DNA from: Methanolobus sp.
Lineage (GTDB): Archaea; Halobacteriota; Methanosarcinia; Methanosarcinales; Methanosarcinaceae
Direction of reading: 5' to 3'
DNA: 58,843 nucleotides
Assembly (NCBI RefSeq): GCF_030682845.1
Contig: NZ_JAUXNK010000008.1
Coordinates: 1 to 58,843, forward strand
Of this stretch, positions 1-6,525 are shown one piece after another. Under the pieces are notes generated by a model. The model saw only the letters and a program-made list of their open reading frames with translations, made no database searches and was not told the DNA's origin. The translations under genes and the position numbers were made by a program. How positions within the stretch are numbered: the first letter of the stretch is position 1; each line of letters starts with the position of its first letter.

Positions 1-662
1 TACCGGGTGGTGTTCAGCCATTTCATGTCCTTCCAGGCATCACTGTAGATGGTTATCCCGGTCGATCTCCCGTATTGTATCTCGTGGACCTCATCGAGAA
101 CTGCGTTGTGGATATGGGATATGTTCTTGAGCACCTGCTCAGCTGTGGTATTTGGCCTGCTGCTGGAGGCCATCATCAGTGCCACAAGTTTCTGATACGT
201 GAGTGCAGTACCATCGCATGTTCTGTGCTCATGGAGTATCTGTGTGACAGGACACGAGTAGTAGTTCTCACATTCAGGGCAACTCTCTGCAAGGGGCAGG
301 ATCGGCAGCTTATGAAGGTCAGGATACTTCTCACACAGCTCCTGATTCTTCAGGCAGGCGTGGTTGGAGGGTATCCGGATAACATTGCAGGTATCCCTGT
401 CAGAATATTTGATGGAATCCTCTATAACGGTCTTGTCGGCAATCTTATTAGTCGGGACGACGACTAGAAAACGTTCCTCCCGGTTCAAGGACTCGGCCAC
501 CAGTGCTGTCGTACAACCGGCACGTGTGGTCTTATAGACTATGTACAGTCCCTCCGGATATGCATTTAGTAGATTATATGCTGTTGCAATGCGTCTGTCC
601 TGATTCGTGCGAGGAACGATAAGAGGGGTCTGGAACGGTGATGCCGGGGTGGTACTTGACAT
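1..662 (-). CDS. helicase-like ATPase of a provirus/plasmid, 3' end cut by window
   Basis: An open frame starts at ATG 660-662 and runs off the left edge; about 220 residues are visible. The start is supported by a GAGGGGG Shine-Dalgarno-like stretch just upstream. The protein has a DEAD/DEAH-like Walker B (VLDEVHEIQ) near residues 192-200. A P-loop-like segment, TTRAGCTTAL, lies near residue 48, but a Cys stands where the Walker A Lys would be. A Cys cluster (CPECENYYSC and an upstream Cys) between these motifs could bind zinc or an Fe-S cluster. It is the last visible gene of the leftward small-gene operon, 50 bp after the preceding gene. The helicase assignment rests on the Walker B and general layout; helicase motifs III-VI lie outside the window. 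It could also be a primase-helicase or terminase-like ATPase. Confidence 0.6.
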   Translation of the reverse strand, partial: MSSTTPASPFQTPLIVPRTNQDRRIATAYNLLNAYPEGLYIVYKTTRAGCTTALVAESLNREERFLVVVPTNKIADKTVIEDSIKYSDRDTCNVIRIPSNHACLKNQELCEKYPDLHKLPILPLAESCPECENYYSCPVTQILHEHRTCDGTALTYQKLVALMMASSSRPNTTAEQVLKNISHIHNAVLDEVHEIQYGRSTGITIYSDAWKDMKWLNTTR

Positions 663-712
663 CACGTTCTACCCCCTCGCGATCTTTCACGTTTACGTTT
701 GATGTTATCACC

Positions 713-1117
713 TCACTGAGAGGAACAGAACTTGCCATTCACCAGATAGTTTCTAACCGCCTGTGCTATCTCGTTGTACCGGGCCACACTGTCACTGTCC
801 TTCGGTGCTTCAAGGACGTGGAATGCAAAACATCCTCTGTTGTCTACCTTGAACGCTTGCAGCACACAGATAGTCCTGTCGTCGCTTTCTTCGAACATCT
901 TCCTGAATTGATATGTCTTTTTGCAGAACGCGACAGCTGGCATGAGCCCAAGCAACTCAAATCCAGCATTTTCTTTTGTTCCAGGTCTGTACAACTTATA
1001 TTCTATGAACCTGAAAACATCCGGGTGTCCGTACAACACGGCCCACCCGGCTTTCAGCTTATCACGTGCCATATCTGCAACTTCATCGGTCTGCAACATC
1101 ACTACGCTTGCACCCAT
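713..1117 (-). CDS. hypothetical protein, 134 aa, provirus operon
   Basis: The 134-residue protein is soluble and mixed alpha/beta, with no motif I recognise. ATG 1115-1117 is preceded by GGAGGTGACGAA, a good ribosome-binding site. It lies between the RecA-like ATPase gene (73 bp upstream) and the helicase-like gene (50 bp downstream) on the same strand, so it is probably co-transcribed with both. A role in replication or recombination would be guilt by association only. The long frames on the opposite strand across this region have no matching ribosome-binding sites and look like shadows. Confidence 0.65.
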   Translation of the reverse strand: MGASVVMLQTDEVADMARDKLKAGWAVLYGHPDVFRFIEYKLYRPGTKENAGFELLGLMPAVAFCKKTYQFRKMFEESDDRTICVLQAFKVDNRGCFAFHVLEAPKDSDSVARYNEIAQAVRNYLVNGKFCSSQ

Positions 1118-1190
1118 TTCGTCACCTCCGTTGCAGTTGTTTTTATCCTTTCACACCCATCCCTTTCGATCTCTACACACACAACAGAGG

Positions 1191-2177
1191 TCATGCCTGC
1201 ACCTCCACACCATTGCTGCTGATCTTCATGTCCGCTATCTTTGTTCTGTGACCCACGGACCTGCTCCGGAACGCACTGATACGGATGTTGGTGTATGCAG
1301 GCTTGCGGTCCACGATCTCTGTCTTCCAGATCTCCTTGGCTGCAAACTGGCTTTTATCACCGAAGGGCCGGAGTATATGCCCGGGTTCTTTGTTGAACTC
1401 GCTCTCCGGCTGGTTCGTAACGACCACAACACCGCTGTTCAGGTATGCCCAGCCCTTGAGGTCCCCGAAGATAGCGATAAGCTTTAGCAGAGCATCGCCT
1501 TTCTGCTTCATGTTCATCCTGGCATATGCGGTCAGCACCGGGAACCCGATTGAGTCAATGATCACAACATCCACTTTCGGGAGCTTCTGTACGATCCTGT
1601 CGATCTCATCGATGATGGGGGTGTACTTGTACTCGCATCCTTTCAGGTACTTGATGTCAGTCTCTGTCAGGTTCCTCTCGGTATCCAGATAGAACACCTT
1701 CTTCCCAGAGGCAATAGCCTCCTTTGCAACGGCCATGGCGAACTTTGACTTGCCAGATCCCGTATCTCCGAACACTTCAAGGACATCGTTCCCGACATAT
1801 CCATGGATGAGGGCCAGTAGATGTGTCGTTGTAGCGTCATTTTCATAAGATGTTGATGCATTCTGTTCAGTGGTGGGCTCTTGTGGACAATCCTCCTTGC
1901 TTTGGTCGGCTATTGGTTCGTCTTCATGGGGTCCACCACTTTGTTCACATGAACTTTCTACAAGCATCTTGAGCTCTGTGAGTGTTTGGTCTTCAGGCAC
2001 ATCGTATTCCCGATGATCTTCGACCCATTTGAAAACCTCGTTCTTCTTGAAGTCCACACCCCAGAACACGAACTCGCCCGGGTTGGTACTGGCTTTTTTC
2101 CACACATCAGTGCCGTTGAGGGTGTTATATCCCCTCATATTAAGTATGGGAACAAGTGTTTCTTTGTCAAGTCTCAT
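1191..2177 (-). CDS. RecA/RadA-like P-loop ATPase
   Basis: This 328-residue protein has a Walker A motif GDTGSGKS and a Walker B strand VDVVIIDSIG, the core layout of RecA/RadA/KaiC-type ATPases. The N-terminal ~130 residues are acidic and unlike RadA; they include an FVFWGVDF segment and a low-complexity linker (roughly residues 80-120). I chose ATG 2175-2177 because GAGGT lies 8 nt upstream; a TTG five codons earlier is the alternative. It overlaps nothing, but starts 11 bp after the stop of a 57-residue gene, which suggests coupled translation. Archaeal viruses and plasmids often carry such a single-domain recombinase or replication ATPase. That function is inferred; the fold assignment is firm. 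Confidence 0.8.
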   Translation of the reverse strand: MRLDKETLVPILNMRGYNTLNGTDVWKKASTNPGEFVFWGVDFKKNEVFKWVEDHREYDVPEDQTLTELKMLVESSCEQSGGPHEDEPIADQSKEDCPQEPTTEQNASTSYENDATTTHLLALIHGYVGNDVLEVFGDTGSGKSKFAMAVAKEAIASGKKVFYLDTERNLTETDIKYLKGCEYKYTPIIDEIDRIVQKLPKVDVVIIDSIGFPVLTAYARMNMKQKGDALLKLIAIFGDLKGWAYLNSGVVVVTNQPESEFNKEPGHILRPFGDKSQFAAKEIWKTEIVDRKPAYTNIRISAFRSRSVGHRTKIADMKISSNGVEVQA

Positions 2178-2188
2178 GTTTTCAAACC

Positions 2189-2362
2189 TCAATACAGTCC
2201 ATGTGCCTCTCTCATTTCCTGATCAGAATGCATATAGTTCTCAAAACGGCGCTTCAAGCCGTCAATTTCGACTTCAAGGCAGCTTATTTTTAGAGACAGC
2301 TCTGCAAGCATGTCAAGGTCATCCTGCGGATACTCGGGCATTATTTCACCCTGGGTTGTCAT
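2189..2362 (-). CDS. small coiled-coil protein, 57 aa
   Basis: ATG 2360-2362 overlaps the stop of the upstream gene as TGATG, and the frame ends at TGA 2189-2191. The 57-residue product is acidic at its N-terminus and has a leucine-rich heptad-like stretch (LAELSLKISCLEVEIDGLKRRF) cut by few breaks, so a short coiled coil is likely. It lies in a chain of genes joined by overlapping stop/start codons, and that arrangement is the main reason to believe it is translated. No family is recognised. Confidence 0.6.
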   Translation of the reverse strand: MTTQGEIMPEYPQDDLDMLAELSLKISCLEVEIDGLKRRFENYMHSDQEMREAHGLY

Positions 2363-2622
2363 CACTGAGCACCTCTCTTCAGGATCTCATTAATTGCAGT
2401 CATTACTTCCTCAACGCCTCTGGAAACATCTGCATGTATCAGTTCCCGGATCTCATCACCGCTCTCCAGTCTTCTGGATATCGTGACCTGTGCATTTGGC
2501 TTGATATTACCTTTTGAATCGATCTCTGCACCGATCTTTGTTGATATCTCGTAGCCCTGAGTGTAGACTATGCGCGTTTCAGAACCCATCTTTGATGTTG
2601 GATTTGGGAGTATGTCGTCCAT
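2362..2622 (-). CDS. hypothetical protein, 86 aa, provirus operon
   Basis: ATG 2620-2622 overlaps the preceding stop (TGATG) and has AGGAGG nine nt upstream, which decides this start over a longer frame that would run through the upstream gene. The 86 residues form a predicted beta-rich N-terminal half followed by an acidic helix. No cysteines, membrane segment or known motif is visible. Its stop overlaps the start of the 57-aa gene in the same TGATG manner. Function unknown; co-expression with the RecA-like ATPase is likely. Confidence 0.7.
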   Translation of the reverse strand: MDDILPNPTSKMGSETRIVYTQGYEISTKIGAEIDSKGNIKPNAQVTISRRLESGDEIRELIHADVSRGVEEVMTAINEILKRGAQ

Positions 2623-2921
2623 CAGGTATTCCTCCTGAGATCCTTTACAACAATGGGCACCATCCCTGCCTGTGACCATCCTATCCGGGTCACATTCTTG
2701 CATGATGCAAGCTCTGCGGTTGCGACCATGTTCACAAATCTGGAGGCTCTGCCGGTTATGACCGCAAATACCTCGTTCTCTCCAGAGACCTTGCTTCGGA
2801 CCCACTGCTGGATCCTGGTCACGTCCGCAGCACCGATGTGTTTCAGGGGGTCGTCCTTCGTGTAACCTATTCCTGTTGGCAATCGGTCGAAATCGATGTA
2901 TACTTCAACTTCTTCTGTCAT
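2622..2921 (-). CDS. hypothetical protein, 99 aa, provirus operon
   Basis: The frame begins at ATG 2919-2921 with GGAAG upstream and ends in a TGATG overlap with the next gene. The 99-residue product opens with a strongly acidic beta-like segment (TEEVEVYIDFDR) and has a KVxGENEVFAVITGRASRF stretch. That pattern recalls small nucleic-acid-binding proteins but matches no family I can name. The longer frame extending to 3173 runs through the tRNA-like element and the zinc-ribbon gene and is rejected. Confidence 0.65.
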   Translation of the reverse strand: MTEEVEVYIDFDRLPTGIGYTKDDPLKHIGAADVTRIQQWVRSKVSGENEVFAVITGRASRFVNMVATAELASCKNVTRIGWSQAGMVPIVVKDLRRNT

Positions 2922-2983
2922 TTCATTCACTTCCTTTCGGTTGTATCTTAAATGCCTGCAGCATATGTTTTCTGCAGGCCAAT

Positions 2984-3029
2984 GCTCCGGCCGGGGCTCG
3001 AACCCGGAAATGACCCAGACGTCCCGGAG
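2984..3029 (-). other. tRNA-like T-arm plus acceptor stem fragment
   Basis: On the minus strand 3007-2991 reads as a perfect T-arm: CCGGG stem, a 7-nt TTCGAGC loop, CCCGG stem. The flanking hexamers CTCCGG (3029-3024) and CCGGAG (2990-2985) pair as an acceptor-like helix stacked directly on the T-arm. Only 16 nt (3023-3008) separate the 5' acceptor strand from the T-arm, so there is no room for D and anticodon arms. It lies in the only non-coding gap (2922-3048) of the operon. It may be a tRNA 3'-end att-site remnant, a minimal tRNA mimic, or a transcription/processing signal. The structure is visible; function is not. Confidence 0.5.
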
Positions 3030-3048
3030 TGGATGGAGGAGGTGACCT

Positions 3049-3195
3049 TTAGGGTCTGACCTCCTTATCGCATTCCGGGCAGTAGATGGGGCGGTTCTTA
3101 CACTGCCAGTCAACCTCGAAAATGTGCCCGCATTGGTCGCATATGCACTCGGCCACGATCCTTGTGCGTGCAAGCGGCATGCTGTTGATGGTCAT
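3049..3195 (-). CDS. zinc-ribbon microprotein, 48 aa
   Basis: ATG 3193-3195 overlaps the upstream stop (ATGA) and the frame ends at TAA 3049-3051. The 48-residue protein carries Cys pairs C-x4-CDQC and CPEC about 23 residues apart, the spacing of a rubredoxin-like zinc ribbon. Such mini zinc proteins are common in archaeal viruses and in haloarchaeal and methanogen chromosomes. It is probably a DNA-, RNA- or protein-binding adaptor. The assignment as a zinc protein is good; the role is unknown. Confidence 0.7.
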   Translation of the reverse strand: MTINSMPLARTRIVAECICDQCGHIFEVDWQCKNRPIYCPECDKEVRP

Positions 3196-3533
3196 GCTGC
3201 AGCCTCGTGAGATCTCGCATCGTTCATCCTGTTCAGGTCCTCACAATAATACTCGGCCATCTTTTCAGGAGATATCTCACGTGTATGCTCATGCCCGCAT
3301 TCAGAGCATTTCCACCAGGACCGGGCACCAAGCTTTGTAGTGACCCCGGCCTCAATGCATGTTGATGTCTCTTTGTGGCATCCTGGGCACTGACCTACCC
3401 GGTCCAATGTGGATCTGCAGACATCCATGGCATGATTGAACCTGCGCACCCTGTGGCCTTCACCCAGCCAGTATCGGTCCTTTGTAGACCCGATCGGCCG
3501 GCCTGCATAGCCTCCGCTCTTAGACCAGCCCAT
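3192..3533 (-). CDS. zinc-ribbon protein, 113 aa
   Basis: The protein has CPGC and, about 25 residues later, CSEC followed by GHEH, a four-Cys zinc ribbon in the C-terminal half. The N-terminal ~50 residues are basic and Gly/Arg-rich (GYAGRPIGSTKDR), suggesting nucleic acid contact. I chose ATG 3531-3533; longer frames would overlap two other genes completely. It overlaps the end of the upstream 51-aa gene by 14 bp and ends ATGA with the next zinc-ribbon gene. A regulator or a recruitment factor of the provirus is plausible but unproven. Confidence 0.65.
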   Translation of the reverse strand: MGWSKSGGYAGRPIGSTKDRYWLGEGHRVRRFNHAMDVCRSTLDRVGQCPGCHKETSTCIEAGVTTKLGARSWWKCSECGHEHTREISPEKMAEYYCEDLNRMNDARSHEAAA

Positions 3534-3675
3534 GCTCAAACCCCGCAAGGAATTTAACCATATGAGCCATTTCAACTATCGGGCACCATATGGGAAGAGC
3601 AGCATACTTGTCCCATTCTGCAGGTGCCTGGTTATAGACGGCCAGTGCCTTCTCGCGTGCAAAGTCAGATGGCAT
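3520..3675 (-). CDS. hypothetical microprotein, 51 aa
   Basis: ATG 3673-3675 to TAA 3520-3522, with GGGAG about ten nt upstream. The 51-residue product has a helical N-terminal half (FAREKALAVYNQAPAEWDKY) and a hydrophobic C-terminus. It overlaps the preceding gene by 11 bp and the next by 14 bp, in keeping with this tightly packed operon. No family recognised; it could be a spurious frame, but the gene would otherwise leave an unusual gap. Confidence 0.5.
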   Translation of the reverse strand: MPSDFAREKALAVYNQAPAEWDKYAALPIWCPIVEMAHMVKFLAGFEHGLV

Positions 3676-3820
3676 TGGTCATCACTCCCATACCCGCCAT
3701 TATTTTGGCTGCCCTGGCAAGCATCTGCTGGCTGGGTGTTCCGTTCTCCCATTGTTCGATGCGATATGGTTTCTGTTCGATGAACTGGCGTGCCTGCTCT
3801 TCAATTGGAAGTTGGTTCAT
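3665..3820 (-). CDS. hypothetical microprotein, 51 aa
   Basis: ATG 3818-3820 overlaps the stop of the RHH gene (ATGA) and the frame ends at TGA 3665-3667. The 51-residue product has a segment IEEQARQFIEQKPYRIEQWENGTPSQQM, then a methionine-rich hydrophobic tail. The middle part resembles the start of a helix-turn-helix, but it is too short to be sure. Its position directly behind the RHH gene suggests an accessory regulator. Function unknown. Confidence 0.5.
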   Translation of the reverse strand: MNQLPIEEQARQFIEQKPYRIEQWENGTPSQQMLARAAKIMAGMGVMTNAI

Positions 3821-4056
3821 GATCCCACCGCCAGATCTTCCAGTATTGGCAAGTCTTCTGCGGCTGTTTGATCATCGGTCTCTCTTCTCATTTGCATCTG
3901 TATTCCTCTTTCTTCTTTGATCGCCTGAATTCCCCTGCGCATCGCACCTCTCCCTGCATCACTTACATTTGTGAAAATGCCATGTTTTACAAGCTCAGAG
4001 AGATCTTCTTTGTCAGCACGCGCAAGACGTATACTAGTGGGGTAGTTCTCACTCAT
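3817..4056 (-). CDS. ribbon-helix-helix transcriptional regulator
   Basis: The 79-residue protein begins with a strand PTSIRLARADKED, followed by LSELVKHGIF and VSDAGRGAMRRGI, the standard beta-alpha-alpha layout of CopG/Arc-type repressors whose paired strands enter the DNA major groove. The ATG is preceded by AAGGAGTTATAAT, a strong ribosome-binding site. It is the first gene of the leftward operon, which makes it the probable autorepressor or early/late switch of the element. A second RHH gene faces it across the 131-bp divergent promoter region, so the two may form a regulatory pair. Confidence 0.75.
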   Translation of the reverse strand: MSENYPTSIRLARADKEDLSELVKHGIFTNVSDAGRGAMRRGIQAIKEERGIQMQMRRETDDQTAAEDLPILEDLAVGS

Positions 4057-4109
4057 ATTATAACTCCTTACTTTAGTCGTACCATTGCACCATTATTCAA
4101 GAACTTCAT

Positions 4110-4121
4110 GTTATTTATATG
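4110..4121 (-). promoter_or_regulatory. TATA box of leftward provirus operon
   Basis: Read on the minus strand this is CATATAAATAAC, 54 nt upstream of the RHH start codon. With the usual archaeal spacing, transcription would start near 4087, giving a leader of about 30 nt that contains AAGGAG. Prediction from sequence only. Confidence 0.55.
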
Positions 4122-4153
4122 TTTGTATTTTGGCCTTACTATTGCCGTAACAA

Positions 4154-4165
4154 AACATATATATC
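4154..4165 (+). promoter_or_regulatory. TATA box of rightward RHH gene
   Basis: AACATATATATC lies about 25-30 nt upstream of ATG 4188 with no Shine-Dalgarno sequence between, which predicts a leaderless transcript starting at or next to the ATG. The palindrome at 4181-4196 would then cover the transcription start. Confidence 0.55.
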
Positions 4166-4180
4166 TGATTACTACTTAGT

Positions 4181-4196
4181 AACTACCATGGTAGTT
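4181..4196. promoter_or_regulatory. perfect 16-bp palindrome over the start codon, candidate operator
   Basis: AACTACCATGGTAGTT is identical on both strands and contains the ATG of the RHH gene at its centre. RHH dimers typically bind short inverted repeats near their own promoters, so this is a natural autoregulatory operator. Binding would block a leaderless transcript at its start point. The palindrome is seen; its use is inferred. Confidence 0.6.
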
Positions 4197-4562
4197 AAAA
4201 GAAATAAAGAAAAGGTATCAATAGCCATGAGCTCATATCTACTGAATAAGGCAAAAGAGCTTGTTCAAGCCGATGAGTTTGGCTCGGTCTCTGATGTTAT
4301 CTCAACCGCCGTGTCTCAGTTCATATTTATGCATGATCAAGCACAACGTGATGATAAACTGCAGTTTCCTTCAGTGTCTGACTATGTAACAGATGCAGGG
4401 GAATTGATAGAAAATATGATCAACGAGTATCTGAGAAGCCCAGAAGGTAAGGCCATCATCAGATCGATCATCCGCGAGTCTCTCACTCCACATAATGAAT
4501 CTCTAAAAAAGAAACCGGTTGTAATCTATACTGAAGAATATACCACCAATGAACTTCCCTAA
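4188..4562 (+). CDS. second ribbon-helix-helix regulator
   Basis: The 124-residue product starts with KEKVSIAMSSYLLNKAKELVQADEFGSVSDVISTAVSQFI, an RHH domain (residues ~5-45), followed by an acidic helical tail that probably mediates oligomerisation. ATG 4188 is chosen over an upstream in-frame ATG at 4119 because the TATA box at 4154-4165 lies between them. It is transcribed away from the other RHH gene across a shared control region. No toxin-like gene follows in an operon, so an antitoxin role is less likely than a lysogeny or copy-number regulator. Confidence 0.75.
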   Translation: MVVKRNKEKVSIAMSSYLLNKAKELVQADEFGSVSDVISTAVSQFIFMHDQAQRDDKLQFPSVSDYVTDAGELIENMINEYLRSPEGKAIIRSIIRESLTPHNESLKKKPVVIYTEEYTTNELP

Positions 4563-4612
4563 TAAGCATTACTTTCACCGGACTTTAATTCTCTATATAT
4601 GGTATAGTCAAC

Positions 4613-4888
4613 ATGTCCCAGCATAAACAATACTGGGATGATACCATAACCATATTTCTTAATTTCCAGACCAAATGTTCAAGGTGCGCAGATACGCATC
4701 CTGCTAAAGTTGAAATTACCGAAGAAGAGCTAGTGGATCTGTTCAAGGCATGGTTCTCCGGTCTCAAAGGGGATCTGGAGATCTATCGTCATGAACAGAT
4801 CTTAATGGTAACCACTAACCAGAAAGTAATTCGAAACTACGAGAGATTAGTAGGCGGTGATATTCAGATCGCTAGCTTCATCGACTGA
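4613..4888 (+). CDS. hypothetical protein, 91 aa
   Basis: The 91-residue protein contains a CSRC pair near residues 22-25 and an amphipathic acidic helix (ITEEELVDLFKAWFSGL). A possible TATA box CTATATATGG sits about 15-20 nt before the ATG, and there is no Shine-Dalgarno, so a leaderless mRNA is possible. It is a separate short unit between the RHH gene and another small gene. No family recognised. Confidence 0.55.
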   Translation: MSQHKQYWDDTITIFLNFQTKCSRCADTHPAKVEITEEELVDLFKAWFSGLKGDLEIYRHEQILMVTTNQKVIRNYERLVGGDIQIASFID

Positions 4889-4959
4889 TCATAATACTTT
4901 CACTCTACTAAGCTCAATCGTTTATTAAAATAGTATCTTATTGTACTTCCCTGGTAGGA

Positions 4960-5331
4960 ATGAAAATGTATGTAAAAAGTAATTGTCCATACGGAAAGCG
5001 AACATGCTATCACGACGTTTGTTTCCGTATTAAAAAAGAGGTACTGTTTGATGGTAAAGGGTACAGAGAGTACCAAACTATCACGCATATAGAGGTCACA
5101 GATACGACATCCAAGGAAGAACTTGCCCAGCGCATCATAAATGAACTCCGGGGGGACATTTACAACGGAATGTCTACCAACGAACTCTGCAAGATCCTCA
5201 AGGAGAAGTTCGGTGTCCTGGAACAGTATTGCTGTGATCTAGTGCAGCAGTTGAAGATCGAGCTGGATATGTACTGTCCGGATAGGCAGCATCTGTATTA
5301 TGTGGAGGCAAGGTCTCCATTAATTGATTGA
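4960..5331 (+). CDS. hypothetical protein, 123 aa
   Basis: The protein is rich in cysteine (eight Cys in 123 residues) with an N-terminal CPYGKRTCYHDVCF cluster and a C-terminal helical half containing LCKILKEKFGVLEQYCC, which resembles a small winged-helix or replication-regulator-like helix bundle. AT-rich TTTATTAAAATAGTAT upstream may be the promoter. The cysteine pattern could coordinate a metal. It forms part of the accessory strip next to the provirus control region; function unknown. Confidence 0.6.
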   Translation: MKMYVKSNCPYGKRTCYHDVCFRIKKEVLFDGKGYREYQTITHIEVTDTTSKEELAQRIINELRGDIYNGMSTNELCKILKEKFGVLEQYCCDLVQQLKIELDMYCPDRQHLYYVEARSPLID

Positions 5332-5454
5332 TATTTAATACATAGTATTGCAATCATAGATGGAAGAACTTGTTAACAGAATTTCTTGTTAAATATGGGG
5401 ATTTCCCAAGTTACAAATGAGCAAGTATGATTGTTGCAAATCTAGGATGATACA

Positions 5455-6348
5455 ATGTGTAATGTTACGATTACCCAACAAAACTGTGGCACAGGCCAAT
5501 ATCAAGAGCTAAGGGTATCTTTTGGTGATCTCGAAAACTGCCAGTTAAAATGTCCTTTTTGCTTTACTTTAGGTCAGAAGCGTTCAAAAGATTCTCTTTC
5601 GGATCTAGGTGAAGTTGATATATCTAAAGTAAAGACTATAAGATTCACTGGAGGAGAACCGCTTTACCATCAAGAACAGATTGATGGAATAATAAGAGAA
5701 CTCAAATTAATTGAAAAAAAGAATCCCCCGGGTTTGGATCTGGTAATTCTCCAAACAAATGCAATCTCCGTAAGTAATATCAATCTTAAAGAGTTATTTG
5801 AAATAGAATTGCCTATTCTCTTTGAAGTGTCGATCAAAGGCACTAATATCAAAGAATTTGAACTTTTAACATTTGAAAGCCGGATTGATGCAAAAAGTGC
5901 TCAGTACTTTATGGAAAAACAGTTTAAAGGCTATGAGATTATATCAAATGTCTGTAAGCCAAAGAAGAACATTTCGGTCCTAGCAAGATTAGGCATATTT
6001 CACAGTAGCGTTACCAAGCCAACTTTCAAATTTATAGATTCTACAACCCATGAATTAATGTTTAATCCGGATAACTGGGATAAACGGTTTTTAAACATTC
6101 ACAATGATCAAAATAGGATATGGAGTGACCTATTTGATAGGAAAGTACTTATAGAAAAAATAAAGACTCCGGGGGATGGCTCTCCTAATATGGGGATAAG
6201 ATATCGCCAGGTTATTGAAAAATTAAAGTCAATTGGAATACTGGAAGAGAACAAATCATCTCTTCCCCAAATCTATCACGAAAAGTATCTCTACGAAAAA
6301 GGGAATGACGTGTATTCTAAAATTGCAGCACAATTAGCAAGTAATTGA
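5455..6348 (+). CDS. radical SAM enzyme of unknown function
   Basis: The 297-residue protein has the radical SAM signature C-x3-C-x2-C (C29, C33, C36: NCQLKCPFC) and a downstream TGGEP motif (FTGGEPL near residue 69), which contacts SAM. The C-terminal half is helical and poor in cysteine, so there is no SPASM-type auxiliary cluster visible. It reads toward the defence island and ends 178 bp from the convergent DUF429 gene. The CPFCF context recalls small MoaA-like or viperin-like enzymes, but I do not see enough to call it either. Its location between a provirus control region and a defence operon makes an anti-phage or RNA/peptide-modifying role worth testing. Confidence 0.8.
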   Translation: MCNVTITQQNCGTGQYQELRVSFGDLENCQLKCPFCFTLGQKRSKDSLSDLGEVDISKVKTIRFTGGEPLYHQEQIDGIIRELKLIEKKNPPGLDLVILQTNAISVSNINLKELFEIELPILFEVSIKGTNIKEFELLTFESRIDAKSAQYFMEKQFKGYEIISNVCKPKKNISVLARLGIFHSSVTKPTFKFIDSTTHELMFNPDNWDKRFLNIHNDQNRIWSDLFDRKVLIEKIKTPGDGSPNMGIRYRQVIEKLKSIGILEENKSSLPQIYHEKYLYEKGNDVYSKIAAQLASN

Positions 6349-6525
6349 TCTATCCTAACAATGTCAGCGGCGTTATAGGGAATAAAGGACATATAAACGT
6401 TACCTGCAAAGAAAAAAGTAAATTACAGGACGAAAATTTACTAAATGGTCAAAGTGAGATGAGAGGTAGCAAAATTTGAGTATGAGTTCGCAACCTATGT
6501 TGAGAAGTTCAAATCTTTACCGGAT

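Noticed and set aside
638-1222. A 194-residue rightward frame
   Set aside because: It is antisense to two packed genes, lacks a ribosome-binding site and resembles no protein.
2984-3029. A complete tRNA gene at the TTCGAGC T-arm
   Set aside because: Only 16 nt lie between the acceptor strand and T-arm; no D or anticodon arm can fit, and none is found within 150 bp upstream.
2622-3173. A 183-residue leftward frame covering the tRNA-like element
   Set aside because: Its first 84 codons run through a gap and a better zinc-ribbon gene; the internal ATG at 2921 has a Shine-Dalgarno.
5455-6348. Calling the radical SAM enzyme a prokaryotic viperin
   Set aside because: The CxxxCxxC and CPFCF context is suggestive, but the C-terminal half shows no viperin hallmark I can confirm.
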